Assembly (NCBI GenBank): GCA_963726775.1
Contig: CAVSDL010000007.1
Span: 186,001-250,000 of the forward strand
Direction of reading: 5' to 3'
DNA length: 64,000 nt
Source of the DNA: CAIWHR01 sp963726775
GTDB taxonomy: Bacteria > Pseudomonadota > Gammaproteobacteria > Burkholderiales > Casimicrobiaceae
Below, in pieces: positions 23,107 through 31,802 of this stretch (its first letter is position 1; each line of letters begins with the position of its first letter). The position numbers and the translations under genes were made by a program. Below the pieces are notes generated by a model. It was given only the letters and a program-made list of their open reading frames with translations. It did not search any database and was not told the origin of the DNA.

Positions 23107-25806
23107 CTACTTGAACGAGTACGTGACGCTGCCGTAAATGAAACGGGCGCGCGCGTCGTAGTACGTCGGATCGTAGCCCGACTGGAACGTGTTGCGCCCG
23201 TTGGTGAACGGCGGGTTGGTGTCGAACAGGTTCTGCACGCCGAGCGCCAGCTTCCAGTTCTTGAAGCCGGTGTAGTAGCCGCTGAGATCCCACAAGCTCA
23301 ACGAGCCCACGCGGCGCAGCTCGTCGTTGCCATCCGTGCCGACGTCGATGTAATTGCTCTGGAACAGGTTGCCCAGCGTCGCCGACCACGGGCCCATCGT
23401 CCAGTTCAGCGTCGCGTATTGCTTGTACCGCGGGTTCACGCCCGTGGTCTGCGACTCGAACTGGTTGGACACGAAGCCCGAGAACGTGCCGTCAAGGTTC
23501 TGGACGTCGTACTTGATGTAGTACGTGCTGTCCAGGTTGAACGTGAAGCGCCCGAACGACGTCTGCGGCAGCACCCCGTGCACGTTGAAGTCGAGACCCT
23601 GGATCCTGACCTCACCCAGGTTGATGAAGAGCTGCGAGATCGAGGTGATCGGACCGGGAATGGTCGGATACTGCGGCTGCACCGGTCCGCGCGTGATCAG
23701 GTTTCCGTAGGTCCCCTGGTTGGCGAGGATCGTATCGGTGGTAGGCCCGTTGCTGAACAGGTTCTTGAGGTCGAGGTTGAAGTAGTCGACCGACGCCGAG
23801 AACCCGGGGGCCGGCTCCAGCACGATGCCGAACTGGTACTGCGTCGACGTCTGCGGCTTCAGGTCCGGGTTGCCGCCGAACTTCAGCGTGAACTGCGTCA
23901 GGCAGTCGTTGGTGTCCTGCGTCGTCGGGCAGCGCAGCGGATCTTCAAGACCGGCCACCGAGAGGCCCGACGTCTGCGCGCCGTAGGCCTGCGTCAGCGA
24001 GGGTGCCACGAACGCGGTGCCGTAAGAGCCGCGCAGCAGCACCTGCTTGATCGGATTCCAGCGCAGCGAGAACTTGGGGTTCGTCGTGGCGCCGAAGTCG
24101 CTGTAGTCGTCGTAGCGAACCGCGGCGTTGAGCTCCAGGTTCTTCACGATCGGAATGTTCAGCTCGCCGAAGATCCCCCAGTAGTTGCGTTTTGCGTTGA
24201 TGTTGAGGAAGTTGCCGCCGAAGCCGGTGACGTCGCCGATCTGCAGGTCCGGATTGAACGCCTGCTCGAGTTCCTGCTTGCCGATCTGGAAACCAACCGC
24301 CAGGCCCAAGCCGCCGGCCGGAAGCTGCCAGATGTCGCTGGACGCCTTGCCCTGCACGCCGTAGCCGGTCGAGCTGGAATTGTTCCAGTCGCCCACCCAC
24401 TGCACCGCGTCAAGCGCCGCCTGCGCCGCCGCCGTCGGCGGCCCGAACGGATTGACCGTGCCCGAGTTCAGCAGCGGCATGATTTTCGAGTATTTCGCAA
24501 ACCCGCCGTTGACGGAGCCGGTGTTTTCGTTCTTCGAGTAGTTGAAGTCGAAGTCGAAATCCCAGTTCGCCGCCGTTCCCTTGACGCCGGCGACGGCTTG
24601 CCACGCCGTATTGACGTCCTGCTGGTCGCGCAGACCCAGCGCATACGCCCGGTAGCGCAGGTTCAGCGGCTGGCCATTGACGCCCGCGGCGATGGCCTGT
24701 GCGGTCGGGTAGTACGGGCTCGACGGCTGCAGCAGGAACGTCGCCGGAATGTCGCCATCGGGGCCGTAGGCGATCTGGTCGGACAGCGGCGTCGGCTGGA
24801 TGACGAATCTGTTCAGGACCTTGTTGTAGGCACCGGTCAGGTAGGCCTGCCAGTTGGGGTTGAATTGCCACCGCGCCGAGCCGAAGACGCTCGTCGTTTC
24901 GGTTCCGCCAAAGTTCTGGACCCCGTCGGCCGCGGCCGGGTCGTAGTAGCAGCGGTTTCCGCCAAGCCCGATGGAAGCGCTGGTGACCGACGGGTAGCAG
25001 TTCGGGTAGGTGATGCTGCCGACGCCGCCGGTGGTGATGTGCGCCGGGAACGTGTTGCCGGAAACACCGAGCAGCCCCTCGTTGAGGTTGGCCGACGTTT
25101 TCGAAAAGCTGCGGGCGTTCTGGTCGAGCGGTTGCGTGTCCTGATAATAGAACGACCCGAAGATGTTGAACTTGTCCTTGGTCAGGTCGCCCCAGCCGCC
25201 GGTCACCACGCCGTTCCACTTCTCGCCGCCGCCGCCGCTGCGCGTCGGCGCGCCGTAGAGGCCGGTGACCTCGATGCCCTGGAAATCCTGGCGCAGGACG
25301 AAGTTGATCACGCCCGCGACCGCATCGCTGCCGTACACGGCAGAAGCGCCGTCCTTCAGGATTTCGACGCGCTCGATCGCCGTGAACGGGATCGAGTCCA
25401 GGTTGACGCCGTAGACGCCCTGGACTTCGCCGGAGGCCTGCGTCAGCCGCTTGCCGTTCAGCAGCACCAGCGTGTTCTGGCCGCCGAGGCCACGCAGCGA
25501 TGCCGTCTGCACGCTGTTGGTCGACGCACCGATGGTGTTCGCCAGCGAGACCGCGCCGCCGGAGTTGTTCGACGACACGTACTGCAGCAGTTCCGCGACC
25601 GATTGCGCACCGGTGGCCTCGATTGCCTGGCGGTCGATGACCTGGACCGGCAGTGCGCCTTCGGCCTCGATCCGCTTGATGTTCGATCCGGTCACGTCGA
25701 CCCTGATGTCTGCGGCCTGCGCCGGAACGCCTGCAACGAGCGCGGCGCTGCCGGCGCCGAGCGCGTAGGCGAGCGCGGTCGCGACCTTCTTTTGTTGAAA
25801 CTTCAT
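23107..25806 (-). CDS. TonB-dependent outer-membrane receptor
   Basis: An 899-residue receptor. The signal peptide (KKVATALAYALGAGSAALVAG) ends near AQA-AD at residue 32. The plug domain spans about 45-165 with VQVIDRQAIEATGAQSVAELL, NTLVLLNGKRL and VERVEILKDGASAVYGSDA. A 22-strand type barrel follows, ending in aromatic-rich YGSVTYSFK. There is no N-terminal signalling domain of the FecA type. It looks like the group of receptors with QYVSSNN and SLRGLG in the plug, common in beta- and gammaproteobacteria and often for complex organic substrates, so iron is not a given. The start ATG 25806 is preferred over an upstream frame. Its own terminator follows, and tonB-exbBD lie nearby. Confidence 0.92.
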   Translation of the reverse strand: MKFQQKKVATALAYALGAGSAALVAGVPAQAADIRVDVTGSNIKRIEAEGALPVQVIDRQAIEATGAQSVAELLQYVSSNNSGGAVSLANTIGASTNSVQTASLRGLGGQNTLVLLNGKRLTQASGEVQGVYGVNLDSIPFTAIERVEILKDGASAVYGSDAVAGVINFVLRQDFQGIEVTGLYGAPTRSGGGGEKWNGVVTGGWGDLTKDKFNIFGSFYYQDTQPLDQNARSFSKTSANLNEGLLGVSGNTFPAHITTGGVGSITYPNCYPSVTSASIGLGGNRCYYDPAAADGVQNFGGTETTSVFGSARWQFNPNWQAYLTGAYNKVLNRFVIQPTPLSDQIAYGPDGDIPATFLLQPSSPYYPTAQAIAAGVNGQPLNLRYRAYALGLRDQQDVNTAWQAVAGVKGTAANWDFDFDFNYSKNENTGSVNGGFAKYSKIMPLLNSGTVNPFGPPTAAAQAALDAVQWVGDWNNSSSTGYGVQGKASSDIWQLPAGGLGLAVGFQIGKQELEQAFNPDLQIGDVTGFGGNFLNINAKRNYWGIFGELNIPIVKNLELNAAVRYDDYSDFGATTNPKFSLRWNPIKQVLLRGSYGTAFVAPSLTQAYGAQTSGLSVAGLEDPLRCPTTQDTNDCLTQFTLKFGGNPDLKPQTSTQYQFGIVLEPAPGFSASVDYFNLDLKNLFSNGPTTDTILANQGTYGNLITRGPVQPQYPTIPGPITSISQLFINLGEVRIQGLDFNVHGVLPQTSFGRFTFNLDSTYYIKYDVQNLDGTFSGFVSNQFESQTTGVNPRYKQYATLNWTMGPWSATLGNLFQSNYIDVGTDGNDELRRVGSLSLWDLSGYYTGFKNWKLALGVQNLFDTNPPFTNGRNTFQSGYDPTYYDARARFIYGSVTYSFK

Positions 25807-25905
25807 GTTGAGGACCCCCAGAGAAAAGTTGACTTTATGTTCGCCTTTCGGCAAGCATTAGGGACAGTACCGCAACCCTGTTTCGGGCCGCAACGAAATC
25901 ACGCG

Positions 25906-25938
25906 GTTGTTGCAACGCACGCGCCGCAGTTGTTGCAA
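25906..25938. promoter_or_regulatory. Paired GTTGTTGCAA direct repeats between receptor and GNAT genes
   Basis: The ten-base sequence GTTGTTGCAA occurs at 25906 and again at 25929, 23 bases apart, about two helical turns. Each contains most of the palindrome GTTGCAAC. They lie about 100-130 bases before the receptor start and directly before the divergent GNAT gene, so they look like a paired operator. The regulator is unknown. Confidence 0.45.
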
Positions 25939-25946
25939 ATTTGCTA

Positions 25947-26447
25947 ATGACGCCGATACGGTTTGCGCAACCCGCTGATTTGCCTCGCATCGTTGACATC
26001 TACAACGCGGCGATACCGGGCCGCATGGCCACCGCGGATACCGAACCCGTGACGGTCACCACGCGCGAAACCTGGTTTCTGGAATTCGATCCCGCGAGCC
26101 GGCCGCTCTGGGTCTACGCTGATGTTCCGGATCGCTCGATTCGGGGCTGGCTGTCACTGCATTCGTTCTACGGGCGACCGGCCTACCGCGCGACAGTCGA
26201 AGTGGGCGTGTACATCGATCCCGCAGCGCAGCGAAGCGGTTTCGCAAGGGCCCTGCTCGATCACGCGATCGCGGCCGCGCCGGCGCTGGGAATTCACACG
26301 ATGCTGGCCTTCGTTTTCGCGCACAACGTGCCGTCGCTCGCCCTGTTCGAAAGCGCCGGCTTTCAGGCTTGGGGCAACCTGCCGCGCGTCGCCGAGCTCG
26401 ACGGTGTCGAGCGCGATCTTTCGATTCTCGGGCGGCGGCTCGCATGA
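25947..26447 (+). CDS. GNAT N-acetyltransferase (phosphinothricin/methionine sulfoximine acetyltransferase-like)
   Basis: A 166-residue acetyl-CoA-dependent N-acetyltransferase. The N-terminus IRFAQPADLPRIVDIYNAA and the centre GWLSLHSFYGRPAYRATVEVGVYIDPAAQRSGFARALLDH match the family acting on phosphinothricin or methionine sulfone/sulfoximine-like amino acids; the Q/R-x-x-G/A acetyl-CoA loop is QRSGFA near residue 93. C-terminal LALFESAGFQAWGNLPRVAELDGVERDL is also typical. ATG 25947 is used; a TTG two codons earlier is possible. The stop overlaps the next start (ATGA), so two GNATs are coupled. Real substrate unknown. Confidence 0.88.
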   Translation: MTPIRFAQPADLPRIVDIYNAAIPGRMATADTEPVTVTTRETWFLEFDPASRPLWVYADVPDRSIRGWLSLHSFYGRPAYRATVEVGVYIDPAAQRSGFARALLDHAIAAAPALGIHTMLAFVFAHNVPSLALFESAGFQAWGNLPRVAELDGVERDLSILGRRLA

Positions 26448-26968
26448 CGCCGAGACCGGCGCCGCACGCATTCGACATTCGGCCGGCGCGGCGCGAGGAT
26501 GTGGGTGTCGTGCAGGCGATGATCCGCGCGCTCGCCGAATACGAAAAGCTCGCGCATCTCTGCGTCGCCGTGGAGGCCGATCTCGAGGCGGCGCTCTTCG
26601 GTCCGCGCCCTGCGGCCGAGGTGCTGATTGCATGGCATAGCGACCGACCTGCGGGATTTGCACTGTTTTTTCACAATTTTTCCACGTTTCTCGGCCGCCG
26701 CGGGCTCTGGCTGGAAGATCTCTTTGTGCAGCCGGCCTATCGCCGTCAGGGATGCGCACAGGCATTGCTGCGAACCCTGGCCGGAATTGCCCGCGAGCGC
26801 GGCTGCGGCAGGTTCGAGTGGACGGTGCTCGACTGGAACACCCCGGCAATCGATTTCTACCGGTCGCTGGGAGCGACCGTGCTGCCGGACTGGCGGATCG
26901 CCCGGGTGGTCGGGCCGGCACTCGACGCACTGGCGGACGGCGCGGCTATCGGGCCGCCCAGGTCGTAG
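26444..26968 (+). CDS. GNAT N-acetyltransferase (diamine acetyltransferase-like)
   Basis: A 174-residue acetyltransferase. It opens with IRPARREDVGVVQAMIRALAEYEKL, has the FALFFHNFSTFLGRRGLWLEDLFV strand pair, the acetyl-CoA loop RRQGCAQALL, and ends in EWTVLDWNTPAIDFYRSLGA. This pattern is that of spermidine/spermine-type or related diamine acetyltransferases, though substrate cannot be fixed. ATG 26444 overlaps the stop of the first GNAT by four bases, so it is translated from the same message. Together they form a two-gene unit opposite the TonB-dependent receptor. Confidence 0.87.
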   Translation: MTPRPAPHAFDIRPARREDVGVVQAMIRALAEYEKLAHLCVAVEADLEAALFGPRPAAEVLIAWHSDRPAGFALFFHNFSTFLGRRGLWLEDLFVQPAYRRQGCAQALLRTLAGIARERGCGRFEWTVLDWNTPAIDFYRSLGATVLPDWRIARVVGPALDALADGAAIGPPRS

Positions 26969-27068
26969 CGGTCGCACCGGCGCGCCATTTCGGGCGATAA
27001 TTCGTCCCTTTTTGCGCTCCGCCGGCGCTCCCGGCCAGTCTGCGCCAACCATCGAGCTCGAGATCCGG

Positions 27069-28514
27069 ATGCCCGACGCTGATCGCTTCACCCTCCCCGA
27101 TTTTTCTCGCACCGGCGCCGGCACCGATTTCTGGTCGCTGCGCATTGTCGATGAATCCAGCGAGTGCTACACCGTCCGCAAGAACGTTGCGCTGCCGCTC
27201 TACGCGTCCGGCGACCGCGGCGCCATGGTCACCGTCTATGCGGACGGAGGCTACGGTTACGCCGCGACCGGCGACACTTCGCCCGCCGGCTTGAGCACGG
27301 CGCTGGCGCGCGCCGCAGCCTGGGCGCGCGCGACGGCGAAATTCGCGCTGTTCGATACACGCGCGTTGCCGCGTCCGGCGCCGCGCGGCAACTACGCGTC
27401 GCCGTCGCTCGCCGCGCCCGCGCGTTCGCGGCGCGACTGGTACGACCTTCTGATGCGGGAATCGACGGACGCGGCGATCGACCCGCGCATCGTCGACTGG
27501 GAGGCGAGCATCGAGGTGCGGTCCGCAACCACGCGCCTTGTCACCAGCACCGGCGGCGACGTCATCCAGCGCTATCGCTTCCTGTTTCCGGGTATTTCCG
27601 TCAGCGCGCACGCGGAAGGCGACACCCAGACGCGCTCGCTCAACGGCTATCGGGGCATCTGCCAGCAGGGGGGTGACGAGATTCTCGCGCGCTTCGGATT
27701 CGTGGGCGCCACCCGGCGGATCGCCGAAGAAGCGCTCGAACTCGTTGCGGCGCCGAACTGCCCGAGCGGCACGATGGACGTGCTGCTGGCCCCCGATCAG
27801 ATGATCCTGCAGATTCACGAGTCGATAGGCCATCCGCTGGAGCTCGACCGCATTCTCGGGGACGAACGCAATTTCGCGGGGACGAGCTTCGTGACGCCGG
27901 ACATGTTCGGCACCTACCGCTACGGCTCGGAACTCCTCAACATCACGTTCGACCCGACGCGCGGCGAAGAGCTCGCGAGCTATGGCTGGGACGACGACGG
28001 CGCCAAGGCCGAAAAGGTGCACGTGATCCGGGACGGCATCCTGGTGCGGCCGCTGGGCGGCGCGATCTCGCAGGCGCGTGCCGGTCTGGCCGGCACGGCG
28101 AACGCCCGCGCCGACGGCTGGAACCGCCCGCCCATCGACCGGATGGCGAATCTCAATCTCGAGCCCGGCGACGCGACACTCGCCGAAATGATCGCCGGCA
28201 TCGAACGCGGCGTGATGCTGGAAACGAACTGCTCATGGTCGATCGACGATTCGCGCAACAAGTTCCAGTTCGGCTGCGAGCGCGGCCGGCTGATCGAGAA
28301 CGGTACGCTCGGCGCCGTGGTGAAGAACCCGAACTACCGCGGCATCAGCGCGAACTTCTGGCGCAACCTCGCCCGGGTTGGCAATGCGGACACGGTGCAG
28401 GTGCTCGGCTCGCCGCATTGCGGCAAAGGCGAGCCGTCGCAGATCATCCGGGTGGGTCACGCAGCGCCTGCGTGCGTCTTCAACGGAGTCGCGGTGTTCG
28501 GGGGGGAAGCATGA
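27069..28514 (+). CDS. TldD/PmbA-family metalloprotease, catalytic (TldD-like) subunit
   Basis: A 481-residue protein of the U62 peptidase family. The zinc motif HESIGH lies at residues 250-255, followed by LELDRILGDERNFAGTSFV, as in TldD. The TldD/TldE proteins form heterodimeric proteases; in E. coli they process microcin B17 and degrade CcdA. This is a member of the more divergent TldD-like group with its own partner gene, so it may not be the housekeeping TldD. The N-terminal barrel-like part and the C-terminal MLETNCSWSIDDSRNKFQFGCE split pattern are conserved. The stop overlaps an odd spacer ORF. Confidence 0.9.
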   Translation: MPDADRFTLPDFSRTGAGTDFWSLRIVDESSECYTVRKNVALPLYASGDRGAMVTVYADGGYGYAATGDTSPAGLSTALARAAAWARATAKFALFDTRALPRPAPRGNYASPSLAAPARSRRDWYDLLMRESTDAAIDPRIVDWEASIEVRSATTRLVTSTGGDVIQRYRFLFPGISVSAHAEGDTQTRSLNGYRGICQQGGDEILARFGFVGATRRIAEEALELVAAPNCPSGTMDVLLAPDQMILQIHESIGHPLELDRILGDERNFAGTSFVTPDMFGTYRYGSELLNITFDPTRGEELASYGWDDDGAKAEKVHVIRDGILVRPLGGAISQARAGLAGTANARADGWNRPPIDRMANLNLEPGDATLAEMIAGIERGVMLETNCSWSIDDSRNKFQFGCERGRLIENGTLGAVVKNPNYRGISANFWRNLARVGNADTVQVLGSPHCGKGEPSQIIRVGHAAPACVFNGVAVFGGEA

Positions 28515-28726
28515 GCGAGCGGGGCGCAGCCAAGGACGCCTGCGCGAGCAGGGCAAAGCCAAGGCCCGAAGGGAGCGTCTGCGAGGGCTGGCGGTGCCCG
28601 ACACTTACACCGTGCGTTCTGCTCGCCCCGTCACGAAGGGCACGCCGAAGGGCGCGTCCGCGAGCGATTGCTTGCGGCCGACGCGGGGGCGTAACGCGCA
28701 TCGACCCCCGCTCGGAGGCCGCATGA
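28511..28726 (+). other. Spacer ORF between the TldD- and PmbA-like genes, probable repeat sequence
   Basis: The 208-base spacer is open in one frame as a 71-codon ORF whose ATG (28511) overlaps the TldD-like stop and whose TGA (28724-28726) overlaps the ATG of the next gene. Its product would be very basic and rich in Arg, Ala, Pro and Cys. It contains an imperfect 23-base direct repeat (28565-28587 and 28644-28666, 19 of 23 matching). It looks more like an inserted dispersed repeat than a normal protein, but the overlaps at both ends allow translation through it. Confidence 0.35.
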
Positions 28727-30090
28727 TGGTGCCCCGCGAAGGAACGCGCGGCCAGGCGACGATGGAGTCGTACTTTCACGATGTCGCCGCCGCGCTCGAC
28801 GGGCTCGTCCAGGCAGGTGAGACCTATACGGCATGGTTCGCGGCCGAGACTTCCGACTTCGTCCGGATGAATCGCGGCAAGGTTCGGCAGCCGGGGAGCG
28901 TCGTCCAGCGCTATGTCGAACTCGGTCTCATACGCGGCGCCCGCCATGCGACGCACACGCTATCCCTGGCCGGCGACCTCGCGACCGATCGCGCCGCGGT
29001 GCGCGCGGCCATCGAGGCCCTTCGCTCGGCCTTGCCGGATCTCACCGACGATCCCCACCTCTTCATCGCCACCGACGTGCACTCGACGCGCAACGTTCAC
29101 GGCGGACCGCTTCCGTACGCGGAAAGCGTGATCGAAACCGTACTCACCGCGGCGAGCGACCTGGACCTCGTCGGACTCTATGCCGGCGGCTCCGTCTACC
29201 GGGGCTTCGCCAATTCGCACGGCCAGAGGAACTGGCACGAGGCAGAAACGTTCGACCTGCAGTGGAGTCTCTACCACCGCGCCGACAAGGCGGTGAAATC
29301 CGGGCTATCCGGATTCGAGTGGGACGGGCGCGCCTTCGCGGCCCGGATGGGCGAGGCACGCGCGCAGCTCGCCCACATCGCGCGGCCCGCCACGACGCTC
29401 GTTCCGGGCAAGTACCGCGTGTTCCTGACGCCGGCGGCCATGGAGGATGTTGTATCGACGCTTTGCTGGGGCGGATTCTCGGCGCGAGCGCTCGCGACCA
29501 AGCAGAGCAGCCTTCAGCGGATGCGCGATGGCGCGGAAGGCGCCGCGCTCGACCCGCGCGTGACCATTGCCGAGGCGACGGCCGACGGCGTCGCGCCGGC
29601 CTTCCAGGGCGAAGGTTTTGCGCGACCGCCACGCGTGCCGCTGATCGAGGCCGGACGCCTCGTCGGCACACTGGCCTCGCCACGCACTGCGCGCGAGTTT
29701 TCGATCGCGGCCAATGGCGCCAACGGTGCGGAAGCGCCGGAGTCCCTCGCGATGGCCGGTGGCGCGCTGCCCGCGAGCGATGCGCTTGCGGCGCTGGGCA
29801 CCGGCCTCTACGTCGGCAACCTCCACTACCTCAACTATTCGGACCGGCCGGCGTGCCGGATGACCGGCATGACCCGCTTCGCGACGTTCTGGGTCGAGGG
29901 CGGGGAGATTGTCGCGCCCATCGACGTCCTGCGCTTCGACGACACGATCTACCGGATGTTCGGGTCGAATCTCGAAGCGTTGACCGTCGAGACGGAACTT
30001 CTGCTCGACGGCACGACGTACCGCGAGCGCCAGCTGTCGTCGATGCGGCTGCCCGGCGCACTGCTGTCGGAACTGACGTTCACGCTGTAA
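28723..30090 (+). CDS. TldD/PmbA-family protein, non-catalytic (TldE/PmbA-like) subunit
   Basis: A 455-residue partner of the TldD-like protease. It shares the fold but has no HExxxH zinc motif, which is the normal state for the TldE/PmbA subunit. Recognisable parts are the N-terminal SDFVRMNRGKVRQPGSV, the central VYRGFANSHGQRNWHE segment and the C-terminal GLYVGNLHYLNYSDRPACRMTGMTRFATFWVEGGEI. It starts at ATG 28723, which overlaps the spacer ORF stop; ATG 28762 is an alternative start that fits the family length better. Substrate unknown. Confidence 0.88.
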   Translation: MMVPREGTRGQATMESYFHDVAAALDGLVQAGETYTAWFAAETSDFVRMNRGKVRQPGSVVQRYVELGLIRGARHATHTLSLAGDLATDRAAVRAAIEALRSALPDLTDDPHLFIATDVHSTRNVHGGPLPYAESVIETVLTAASDLDLVGLYAGGSVYRGFANSHGQRNWHEAETFDLQWSLYHRADKAVKSGLSGFEWDGRAFAARMGEARAQLAHIARPATTLVPGKYRVFLTPAAMEDVVSTLCWGGFSARALATKQSSLQRMRDGAEGAALDPRVTIAEATADGVAPAFQGEGFARPPRVPLIEAGRLVGTLASPRTAREFSIAANGANGAEAPESLAMAGGALPASDALAALGTGLYVGNLHYLNYSDRPACRMTGMTRFATFWVEGGEIVAPIDVLRFDDTIYRMFGSNLEALTVETELLLDGTTYRERQLSSMRLPGALLSELTFTL

Positions 30091-30202
30091 TACGCCAAGC
30101 GGCATCGAGCGCGCACGACACCCGGAACGTCTGGCGCCCGCGCGCCCGACCGGCGGCGCGCCCACTTCGATGCCTCCGGATACGCGCGTCGGACGCCGCC
30201 GG

Positions 30203-30865
30203 CTACTTCGCCGGAGCCGTACCGTAGTTGAACATGTAGATCACCGCACTCCGTATTTCGGAATCGGTGAGATCGGCCATGCCGCCGCGCGGCGGCATCG
30301 CGCCGTGCCCCTTGATCGCGGAGCGGACCACGACATCGAGACCCTGCTTGACCCGGGGTATCCACGCAGCGCGATCGCCGATCCGGGGGGCCCCTCCCAC
30401 ACCCGTCTGGTGGCATTTGACGCACTGCGCCTTCACGATCTGCTCGCCCGTACGGTCTGCGGTCTTGGTGGTCCTGCTGATCGGCTCGGTCCAGTGGCCG
30501 CCCGACTGGTTCACCATGTACGTGATGGCGCGTTCAATTTCCGTGTCGCTGAGATTCGGGTTGCCCCCGTGCGGCGGCATCTGGCGAATGCCGTTGAGCG
30601 CGTGCTGCGTGAGTCCCGTCAGTCCCTGCGATTCCCGCGCGGCCCAAGCCTTCTTGTCGCCGATTTTCGGCGCGCCGTTCGCGCCGGTCCCGTGGCACGA
30701 GACGCACAGCGACTCTACAACCTGCTTGCCGCTCCGATCGCTTCTCTGCGCCCCGGCAGCACCCGGCAGGCATGCCAACGCGACAGCCAGAACCGCCGCG
30801 CCCGCCGCGTGGCTGCATGGCGTCGAGAATGCCGCCCGCTTCGAAACCCTCGCCTCGATCATCAT
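30203..30865 (-). CDS. Diheme cytochrome c, tandem c5-type domains
   Basis: A 220-residue periplasmic cytochrome. A signal peptide ends near AGAQ at residue 39. Two copies of the cytochrome c5 fold follow, with heme motifs CVSCH (54-58) and CVKCH (148-152) and matching methionine ligands in RQMPPHGG (96) and AMPPRGG (190). Each domain also has the AxExQGL/VKQGLD helix. ATG 30865 is used because AGGAGG ends six bases before it; ATG 30871 touches that sequence and is unlikely. It is the last gene of the cytochrome cluster and likely passes electrons onward to a terminal oxidase or reductase. No partner enzyme is in the window. Confidence 0.9.
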   Translation of the reverse strand: MMIEARVSKRAAFSTPCSHAAGAAVLAVALACLPGAAGAQRSDRSGKQVVESLCVSCHGTGANGAPKIGDKKAWAARESQGLTGLTQHALNGIRQMPPHGGNPNLSDTEIERAITYMVNQSGGHWTEPISRTTKTADRTGEQIVKAQCVKCHQTGVGGAPRIGDRAAWIPRVKQGLDVVVRSAIKGHGAMPPRGGMADLTDSEIRSAVIYMFNYGTAPAK

Positions 30866-31034
30866 TTCCATCCTCCTGCCAAGCGAGCCTCGATCGAAGC
30901 CCGCATGGCTTCCGAAAGAAATTGTCTCCCGGCATGGGCGTGACCCGGAAGCGATAACGCCGACGCCATTCACGTTGGCGGCACCTTGGGCGAACGCGGC
31001 GCGCGAAAACCATGCCCGCGAATACCGATAGAGC

Positions 31035-31065
31035 AAAAAAACGGGGGCGCAGACCGCCGCCCCCG
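31035..31065 (-). terminator. Rho-independent terminator after the monoheme cytochrome
   Basis: On the reverse strand, a CGGGGGCG / CGCCCCCG stem (31042-31049 and 31058-31065) is followed by seven T. It lies about 75 bases past the stop of the cytochrome at 31141, so the diheme c5-type gene beyond it probably has its own promoter. Confidence 0.85.
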
Positions 31066-31140
31066 CCAGCACTGCATTCCGAGTCACGCGCGGCGCGGAG
31101 TGTCAACGACGCCGCGTCGGAGATCCCCAGGGACCGCACC

Positions 31141-31488
31141 TCACAGCGAAAGTATCCAATCGACAAGGTTCTTGATCTGGTCCTGATCCTTCGTCTTGAT
31201 GATGGGGTGCTCTTCCTCGTGCCCGTCGAGGAACTTGACCTTGGGCCCGGTTGTCAGGTGCTTTACGAGCTTGGCCTGCGCGTCCTTGTCGCCCTTGAGT
31301 TTCGCGGCGAGGTCCTTCCACGACGCCGCTTCCTTGTTCTTGTCGACCGCGTGGCAGTTGAAGCATTTGTTCTGGCGGGCAAGTGTCTGGGCAGCCGAGG
31401 CATCGGCGCCGGCGGCTGTGGAAGGGATCGCAAGGAAAGCCGCGGCCGAAAGCCCAAGTGCCAGTGCGGTGTGGCGAATCTGCATCAT
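31141..31488 (-). CDS. Monoheme cytochrome c module lacking a methionine ligand
   Basis: A 115-residue periplasmic cytochrome with a signal peptide ending in AAGA near residue 27 and one CFNCH heme motif in ARQNKCFNCHAVDKNKE. The mature protein has no methionine at all, so the usual Met axial ligand of class I cytochromes is absent. Instead it has DGHEEEHPIIKT near residue 95, conserved in the two modules of the diheme protein encoded upstream. I infer a histidine as the second heme ligand. ATG 31488 has GGAGA ahead. An FNR-type box lies about 140 bases upstream, and its own terminator follows. Confidence 0.9.
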   Translation of the reverse strand: MMQIRHTALALGLSAAAFLAIPSTAAGADASAAQTLARQNKCFNCHAVDKNKEAASWKDLAAKLKGDKDAQAKLVKHLTTGPKVKFLDGHEEEHPIIKTKDQDQIKNLVDWILSL

Positions 31489-31802
31489 TGTTTCTCCAGA
31501 TTGAGATGGCTTGATTATCGCGGCCGAAGGCGCGCGGAACGTTGAGATCATGGTCGACGAAATCGATCGCAGGATGCCGTGCTGCAGTGCAATCGACTTT
31601 CCGCTGATCCAGGGTGCGACGTTTTGACGCAGATCAAGGCTGCGCGGGATCACGTAACTCGCATTTCGCACGGTCCGGAACGGCCAATCCGATCGGGTTC
31701 CGTTGCGGTGATTGCAGCCACGTGCGCGCCGATCGGGCAACTACTAGGCCGCAACGAAGCTGCCTCCGACGAGTGGTCCGACAAACGCGATTCACGCCTG
31801 CG
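31489..31802. other. 314-base intergenic region with FNR-type box
   Basis: No gene is seen; open frames in it are shadows or N-terminal extensions of the cytochrome gene without codon bias. It carries the FNR/Dnr-type palindrome at 31624-31637 and so is read as the promoter region of the monoheme cytochrome gene. Confidence 0.6.
31624..31637. promoter_or_regulatory. FNR/Anr/Dnr-type box upstream of the monoheme cytochrome
   Basis: TTGACGCAGATCAA matches the FNR consensus TTGATNNNNATCAA at nine of ten defined positions. It sits about 136 bases before the start of the cytochrome gene. FNR- and Dnr-type regulators bind such sites under oxygen limitation or in response to NO. Confidence 0.75.

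Noticed and set aside
22780..25947. A 1055-codon open frame on the plus strand, antisense to the TonB-dependent receptor
   Set aside because: It is Arg/Val/Asp-rich without domain-like motifs and exactly mirrors a well-supported gene; long antisense frames are expected in GC-rich DNA.
30866..31087. N-terminal extension of the diheme c5-type cytochrome
   Set aside because: The extension crosses an AGGAGG site and lacks codon bias; the signal peptide fits only the start at 30865.
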